Positions 59,745 through 64,000 of a stretch of 64,000 nt of DNA are shown here, piece after piece (positions within the stretch are counted from its first letter, which is position 1; each line of letters begins with the position of its first letter). The position numbers and the translations under genes are program-made. Below the pieces are notes generated by a model. That model saw only the letters and a program-made list of their open reading frames with translations. It made no database searches and was not told the origin of the DNA. The stretch comes from Rhodoligotrophos appendicifer. GTDB taxonomy: Bacteria > Pseudomonadota > Alphaproteobacteria > Rhizobiales > Im1. The stretch is from contig NZ_VHKL01000004.1 in the NCBI RefSeq assembly GCF_007474605.1, positions 186,001 through 250,000 on the forward strand, given 5' to 3'.

Positions 59745-61310
59745 GTGGAGTTCGATTGGATAGGTGATCCGACCGCATGGCTAGGCCTCGGCACCTTGAT
59801 TATTCTTGAGATCGTCCTTGGCATCGACAACCTCATTTTTATAGCGATTCTGGCGGACAAGCTGCCGCCTGAGCAGCGGCAGCGGGCAAGGTTGATCGGC
59901 CTCTCTCTCGCCTTGCTCATGCGGCTGGGCTTACTGGCAAGCATCTCCTGGCTCGTCACCCTGACGACCCCCCTCTTCACCGTGTTCGGCTATGGGCTTT
60001 CAGGGCGCGATCTCATCCTGATCATCGGCGGCCTTTTCCTCCTGTTCAAGGCCACCATGGAACTTCACGAACGGCTGGAAGGTGAAGACGAGAGCGAAGG
60101 AAAATCTACCACTCATGCCGTGATGTGGCAGGTGATTGTGCAGATCGTGGTTCTCGACGCGGTGTTCTCCCTGGATTCCGTGATCACCGCAGTGGGTATG
60201 GTCAGTCATCTCACAGTAATGATGATCGCCGTGGTGATCGCCATGGGAGTCATGATGCTGGCGAGCCGCCCGCTGATGAATTTCGTCTCCGCCCACCCCA
60301 CCGTCGTCATCCTCTGCCTGGGTTTCCTGCTGATGATCGGTTTCAGTCTCGTCGTGGAAGGGTTGGGCTTCCATATTCCCAAAGGCTATCTCTACGCGGC
60401 GATCGGCTTCTCGGTCCTCATCGAATTTTTCAATCAGCTGGCCAGGCGCAACAAATTGGAATTGATGACGACCTCAAATGTCCGGGATCGAACGGCGATG
60501 GCAGTGCTTCGTCTCCTGGGTGGCGGGCGCCAGTCTGCTGATGTTGCGGGAGATGATGCAGCCCTCGCCAACCAGAATGTCGAAGAGCTCTTCGGTCCTG
60601 AAGAACGTTCCATGGTGCAGGGCGTCATGACCCTCGGCGAGCGACCTGTCCGGACGATCATGACACCACGGACCGAAGTTGTGTGGCTCGACCCAAGCGC
60701 TTCGCAAAGCGATCTGCGGCAGAAGATCCTGGAGTCCGGCCGATCCCGCTTTCCTATCGCTCGCGGCGACATCGACAACATCACCGGCATTGCACTCACC
60801 AAGGACCTGCTGATCGATCTGGTGGGGAATGGCACGATAAACCTGGAACGCGCTACGCACGAACCTCTGATTGTCCACGACCGAATGAATGTCCTACAGG
60901 TCATGGAGAAACTTCGCGGTTCGTCGGTTCAGCTTGCCGTGGTGTACGACGAATATGGCTCATTGGAGGGGATTGTCACTCCGACGGATGTCTTCGAGGC
61001 GATCACCGGCGGCTTTCCAGAAGAGGGCGAGGAAGGTCTCAGGTTCGAACAGAATCCTGATGGATCATGGCTTGTTGATGGACAGACTGATATCCACCGG
61101 CTCAGTCAGATGATGGATTTGGATCTGACTGACGATGCCGACCGATACTCTACCCTGGCCGGATTTCTCCTGTGGCAGGTGGGCTACCTTCCTCATCAAG
61201 GCGAGAAGATCGCCGCCAAGGGATATGAGTTCGAGATCATCGAGATGGCCGGGGGACGCCGTATCGGCTTGGTGAAGATTAAGCGGCCAGACGAGCCTCG
61301 CACCCCCTAA
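59745..61310 (+). CDS. TerC-family membrane protein with CBS and CorC domains
   Basis: A 521-residue protein. The N-terminal TerC domain (about 1-235) has seven membrane helices with acidic residues in [27 protein letters not shown] and [18 protein letters not shown] pair of CBS domains follows (about 300-425, [14 protein letters not shown] and [21 protein letters not shown]), then a CorC/HlyC transporter-associated domain (about 435-515). The layout equals E. coli YegH/YoaE. TerC proteins load or export metal ions such as Mn2+; CBS domains sense nucleotides. The start is GTG 59745 with AAGGG upstream. Confidence 0.9.
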   Translation: MEFDWIGDPTAWLGLGTLIILEIVLGIDNLIFIAILADKLPPEQRQRARLIGLSLALLMRLGLLASISWLVTLTTPLFTVFGYGLSGRDLILIIGGLFLLFKATMELHERLEGEDESEGKSTTHAVMWQVIVQIVVLDAVFSLDSVITAVGMVSHLTVMMIAVVIAMGVMMLASRPLMNFVSAHPTVVILCLGFLLMIGFSLVVEGLGFHIPKGYLYAAIGFSVLIEFFNQLARRNKLELMTTSNVRDRTAMAVLRLLGGGRQSADVAGDDAALANQNVEELFGPEERSMVQGVMTLGERPVRTIMTPRTEVVWLDPSASQSDLRQKILESGRSRFPIARGDIDNITGIALTKDLLIDLVGNGTINLERATHEPLIVHDRMNVLQVMEKLRGSSVQLAVVYDEYGSLEGIVTPTDVFEAITGGFPEEGEEGLRFEQNPDGSWLVDGQTDIHRLSQMMDLDLTDDADRYSTLAGFLLWQVGYLPHQGEKIAAKGYEFEIIEMAGGRRIGLVKIKRPDEPRTP

Positions 61311-61349
61311 ACCGCATCTTTTTCAACACCATCCAAAGGGAATTCAAGA

Positions 61350-63197
61350 ATGCTGATTGAAGACTACGCGATCATTGGAAACATGATCTCCGCGGCTTTG
61401 GTCAGCAAGAATGGGTCTATAGATTGGCTCTGTCTGCCGAGATTCGACTCGCCCGCCTGCTTCGCCGCTCTCCTCGGCACCCGGGACAATGGGCACTGGT
61501 CCATCCGGCCAACCGAGAAATTTACCATGACCCGCCATTATGTCCCCGACACGGCGGTCTTGGAGACGCATTTCCAAACCGCGACCGGCACGATTGCGAT
61601 CTTCGATTTCATGCCGTTGACGGATGATGAAGACCGCGTGGACCTGGTCAGGCTGGTGAAGGGCCTCCACGGAACTGTCGACGTCGAGATGGAACTCGTC
61701 CTCCGGTTCAATTACGGCCAGGCGGTGCCCTGGGTCCGCCGGCGTGACTACGGGATGAGTGCCATCGCCGGACCCGATGCCGTCGCGTTGCACACTCCAG
61801 TCCCCCTGGAAGGTCAACAGCTGCGGACCATGGCTCGTTTCACCGTCAAGAAAGGGGAAAAGGTTCCTTTCACGCTTTCATACCATCACTCCCACAAAAC
61901 TCCTCACTTCGTTCCCGACCGGCAGGAGAGTCTGGATGCCACAACTCAGTGGTGGCGAGAATGGTCGGCCAGGGCCAAGCTGGAACATGTCCCGGACAGG
62001 CTCAAAGAAGCGGTTCTCCGCTCGTTAATCACTCTGAAGCTGCTCACATATTCTCCAACGGGAGGGATTGTCGCCGCACCTACGACATCCCTTCCAGAGT
62101 TGATTGGGGGAGCCCGGAACTGGGACTATCGATACTGCTGGATCCGAGATTCCACCCTGACGCTCTATGCCCTTCTCAATGCTGGATATCGCGAGGAGGC
62201 GGAGGCATGGCGTCAATGGCTGCTCCGCGCCGCCGCTGGTCACCCCGAGCAGCTCCACATCATGTATGGGATCGACGGGCGGCGTTGGCTACCCGAAAGC
62301 GAACTGCCTTGGCTCAAAGGATTTCAAGACAGCCGGCCGGTGCGGATCGGCAATGCGGCATCCCATCAGGTGCAGTTGGACGTCTTCGGCGAACTGATCG
62401 ATGTCCTTCACGCAGCCCACAAAGCTGAACTTGCATCAATCGATGATTCTTGGAGGGTGCAGAAGCTCCTGCTGAGTCATCTGGAAAAGGTGTGGCAAGA
62501 GCCAGATTATGGAATCTGGGAGGTCCGGGGTGAAGCACGGCGCTTTACTCACTCTCAACTCATGTGCTGGGTTGCCTATGACAGAGCCATCAAAACCGCC
62601 GATACCTTCAAGCTCTCAGGACCCGTCGAAAAGTGGCGGGTGCTGCGCGAACTCATCAAGGAGACAATCCTCGAGCGGGGTTTTGATACGCGTCGTAACA
62701 GTTTCGTTCAAAGTTTCGACAGTCAGCATCTGGATGCTTCCTTGCTCCTGGTGCCGCAAGTCGGCTTCCTAAAACCGAACGACCCTCGAGTCGTCGGAAC
62801 CGTCGCAGCCATTGAGAGGGAACTGCTCCAAAACGGATTTGTACAGCGCTACTCGACCGATCACGTTGATGACGGAGTGGGCGGCAGTGAAGGGGCGTTC
62901 CTGGCTTGCTCATTCTGGCTCGCCGATGCCTATGTCATGCAAGGCCGTCTGGAAGAGGCCACGGAGTTGTTCGAACGTTCGCTGACGCTGCGCAACGATG
63001 TGGGCCTGTTGGCGGAGGAATACGACCCGATCAGAAAGCAGCTGGTCGGCAATTTTCCGCAGTCATTCTCTCACGTCGGGCTGGTCAATACCGCCTTCAA
63101 CCTTTCCAATGCTTACGGTCCCGCCAGGCAACGCTCCAAGAGGGATGCTCCGACCAAGCACACCACCGAGAGAAGCAAGTCACCCGTCATCGCCTGA
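61350..63197 (+). CDS. Glycoside hydrolase family 15 protein (trehalase/glucoamylase)
   Basis: A 615-residue cytosolic enzyme. The N-terminus IEDYAIIGNMISAALVSKNGSIDWLCLPRFDSPACFAALLG and the catalytic-domain start GGARNWDYRYCWIRDSTLTLYALLNAGY are the GH15 hallmarks of bacterial glucoamylase/trehalase-like enzymes. The (alpha/alpha)6 barrel covers about 220-600. It cleaves alpha-glucosidic links by inversion; trehalose is a likely substrate. It starts at ATG 61350 with AAAGGGAATTC upstream and follows the TerC gene by 39 nt, possibly in one transcript. Confidence 0.9.
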   Translation: MLIEDYAIIGNMISAALVSKNGSIDWLCLPRFDSPACFAALLGTRDNGHWSIRPTEKFTMTRHYVPDTAVLETHFQTATGTIAIFDFMPLTDDEDRVDLVRLVKGLHGTVDVEMELVLRFNYGQAVPWVRRRDYGMSAIAGPDAVALHTPVPLEGQQLRTMARFTVKKGEKVPFTLSYHHSHKTPHFVPDRQESLDATTQWWREWSARAKLEHVPDRLKEAVLRSLITLKLLTYSPTGGIVAAPTTSLPELIGGARNWDYRYCWIRDSTLTLYALLNAGYREEAEAWRQWLLRAAAGHPEQLHIMYGIDGRRWLPESELPWLKGFQDSRPVRIGNAASHQVQLDVFGELIDVLHAAHKAELASIDDSWRVQKLLLSHLEKVWQEPDYGIWEVRGEARRFTHSQLMCWVAYDRAIKTADTFKLSGPVEKWRVLRELIKETILERGFDTRRNSFVQSFDSQHLDASLLLVPQVGFLKPNDPRVVGTVAAIERELLQNGFVQRYSTDHVDDGVGGSEGAFLACSFWLADAYVMQGRLEEATELFERSLTLRNDVGLLAEEYDPIRKQLVGNFPQSFSHVGLVNTAFNLSNAYGPARQRSKRDAPTKHTTERSKSPVIA

Positions 63198-63309
63198 TGT
63201 AACGGAGATACAATTTTGATGAAGCAGGACCATGGCACCTGACCGTGTGCTTCAATGACTCGCAAAGCATTGTTATTCTATGGTGCGAGAACTCGTCACT
63301 GGTGAAAGA

Positions 63310-64000
63310 ATGCTCCCATTGAAAGGCACCGTTGTCGCCTTCGTGAGTCTTTGTTTCGTTGCTAGCACTGCGCCAATCTCCGCAGTGGCCGAACCCATGC
63401 GGGGAGCTGCTTTAGCGACTGAGCAGGGCATGAGCACCGACATGCCAGGCGCAGCTAAAGACGACGGCAAGGTTGCCCAGAAGACCATTTGCGAGCTCAT
63501 CGAAAGTGCTGCTGACGTTCATGACCTCCCCGTGGATTTCTTTACTCGGCTGATTTGGAACGAGAGTGGCTTTCGCCCCAAAGTCACCAGCCGAGTGGGT
63601 GCTCAGGGAATTGCGCAGTTCATGCCCGGGACGGCCGCAGAACGCGGTCTTCTTGACCCCTATGACGTCCATCAGGCCATCCCTGCCTCAGCTCACCTCT
63701 TGAGAGACCTGAGAGCTCGCTTCGGGAATCTTGGTCTGGCTGCAGCGGCGTATAATGCCGGACCTCGTCGCGTCGGCGATTGGCTAGAAGGCGCAGGCAA
63801 TCTTCCGGCAGAAACTCGAAACTATGTCATCAACATTACGGGGCTCAGTGCGGAGGACTGGTCCATTGCAGACCGTAATGAACTTGCCGTTCCGGACAAG
63901 TACGGTTCCCTTGATGTGAAGGCGATGGCGCTCCAGAAAAGAAATTCCAAGGTCGCCCTGAGTTGCCTGGACATTGCCTCGACCATCGGCAGAACCCCTG
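63310..64000 (+). CDS. Lytic transglycosylase (SLT domain), 3' end outside window
   Basis: Starts at ATG 63310 (GGTGAAAGA upstream) and is open to the window edge after 230 codons. A signal peptide covers about 1-27 (VSLCFVASTAPISAVA). The SLT domain has the catalytic Glu85 in WNESGFRP, then VGAQGIAQFMPGTAAERGL and LAAAAYNAGPRRVGDWL. It cleaves peptidoglycan with formation of 1,6-anhydro ends in the periplasm. The remainder is not visible, so length and any C-terminal domain are unknown. Confidence 0.9.
   Translation, partial: MLPLKGTVVAFVSLCFVASTAPISAVAEPMRGAALATEQGMSTDMPGAAKDDGKVAQKTICELIESAADVHDLPVDFFTRLIWNESGFRPKVTSRVGAQGIAQFMPGTAAERGLLDPYDVHQAIPASAHLLRDLRARFGNLGLAAAAYNAGPRRVGDWLEGAGNLPAETRNYVINITGLSAEDWSIADRNELAVPDKYGSLDVKAMALQKRNSKVALSCLDIASTIGRTP

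Noticed and set aside
1-64000. tRNA, rRNA, insertion sequences, integrases or phage genes
   Set aside because: None was recognised in any gap or frame; the segment looks like ordinary chromosome rather than an island.

Overview
The window reads as a chromosomal segment of a GC-rich alphaproteobacterium, probably of the Hyphomicrobiales/Rhodospirillales kind. The reasons are a fused CysN/CysC, an IalB-family periplasmic protein, an ExoD protein, a bioMNY biotin transporter, an autotransporter with Phe-terminated barrel, and one perfect TTAA-N7-TTAA (CtrA-type) site. There are no rRNA, tRNA, CRISPR, insertion-sequence or phage genes. Genes are densely packed, with many 4-nt (ATGA/GTGA) overlaps.

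Region 1 (1-16262). A porin cut by the window edge and a PP1/PP2A-like phosphatase diverge from each other. Next comes a long leftward surface-polysaccharide operon. It opens with a NusG-type antiterminator that has a structured leader, followed by mannose-1-phosphate guanylyltransferase, flippase, sulfotransferase, O-antigen-ligase-like polymerase/ligase, GT2, WecG/TagA glycosyltransferase, and finally CysD and CysN/C. The gene content suggests a sulfated, mannose-derived polysaccharide whose sulfate donor (PAPS) is made by enzymes in the same operon. Upstream are a ketopantoate-reductase-like gene and an acyl-CoA ligase, translationally coupled.

Region 2 (16294-31462). A ~2,040-residue autotransporter-like outer-membrane protein has about 30 imperfect ~45-residue repeats. 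Its passenger contains no Lys or Arg for about 1,313 consecutive residues. Behind it, on the same strand, lie a single-pass membrane protein, an IalB protein and a TPR-sulfotransferase. A membrane class III adenylate cyclase diverges from them. An EmrA/EmrB-type efflux pair faces left.

Region 3 (31722-49711). A complete branched-chain-amino-acid-type ABC transporter (livGFKHM) has a strong hairpin between the binding-protein gene and the first permease. It is followed by an EamA exporter, an alpha-2-macroglobulin with PAN domain next to penicillin-binding protein 1C, a small membrane ORF, an AI-2E-family permease, and bioMNY coupled to a YbfB-type MFS gene.

Region 4 (49815-64000). A RhlE-like helicase is preceded by a long inverted repeat. 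After it come a family-1-like glycosyltransferase, topoisomerase IB, and a small-molecule catabolic block: enolase-superfamily enzyme, GntR/FCD regulator with a palindrome at its promoter, DUF3237 protein, carnitine-dehydrogenase-like enzyme, alpha/beta hydrolase and cupin. The window ends with ExoD, a TerC/CorC membrane protein, a GH15 hydrolase and a lytic transglycosylase cut by the window edge.

All functional names rest on motif and family recognition by eye. No database search or folding program was run.
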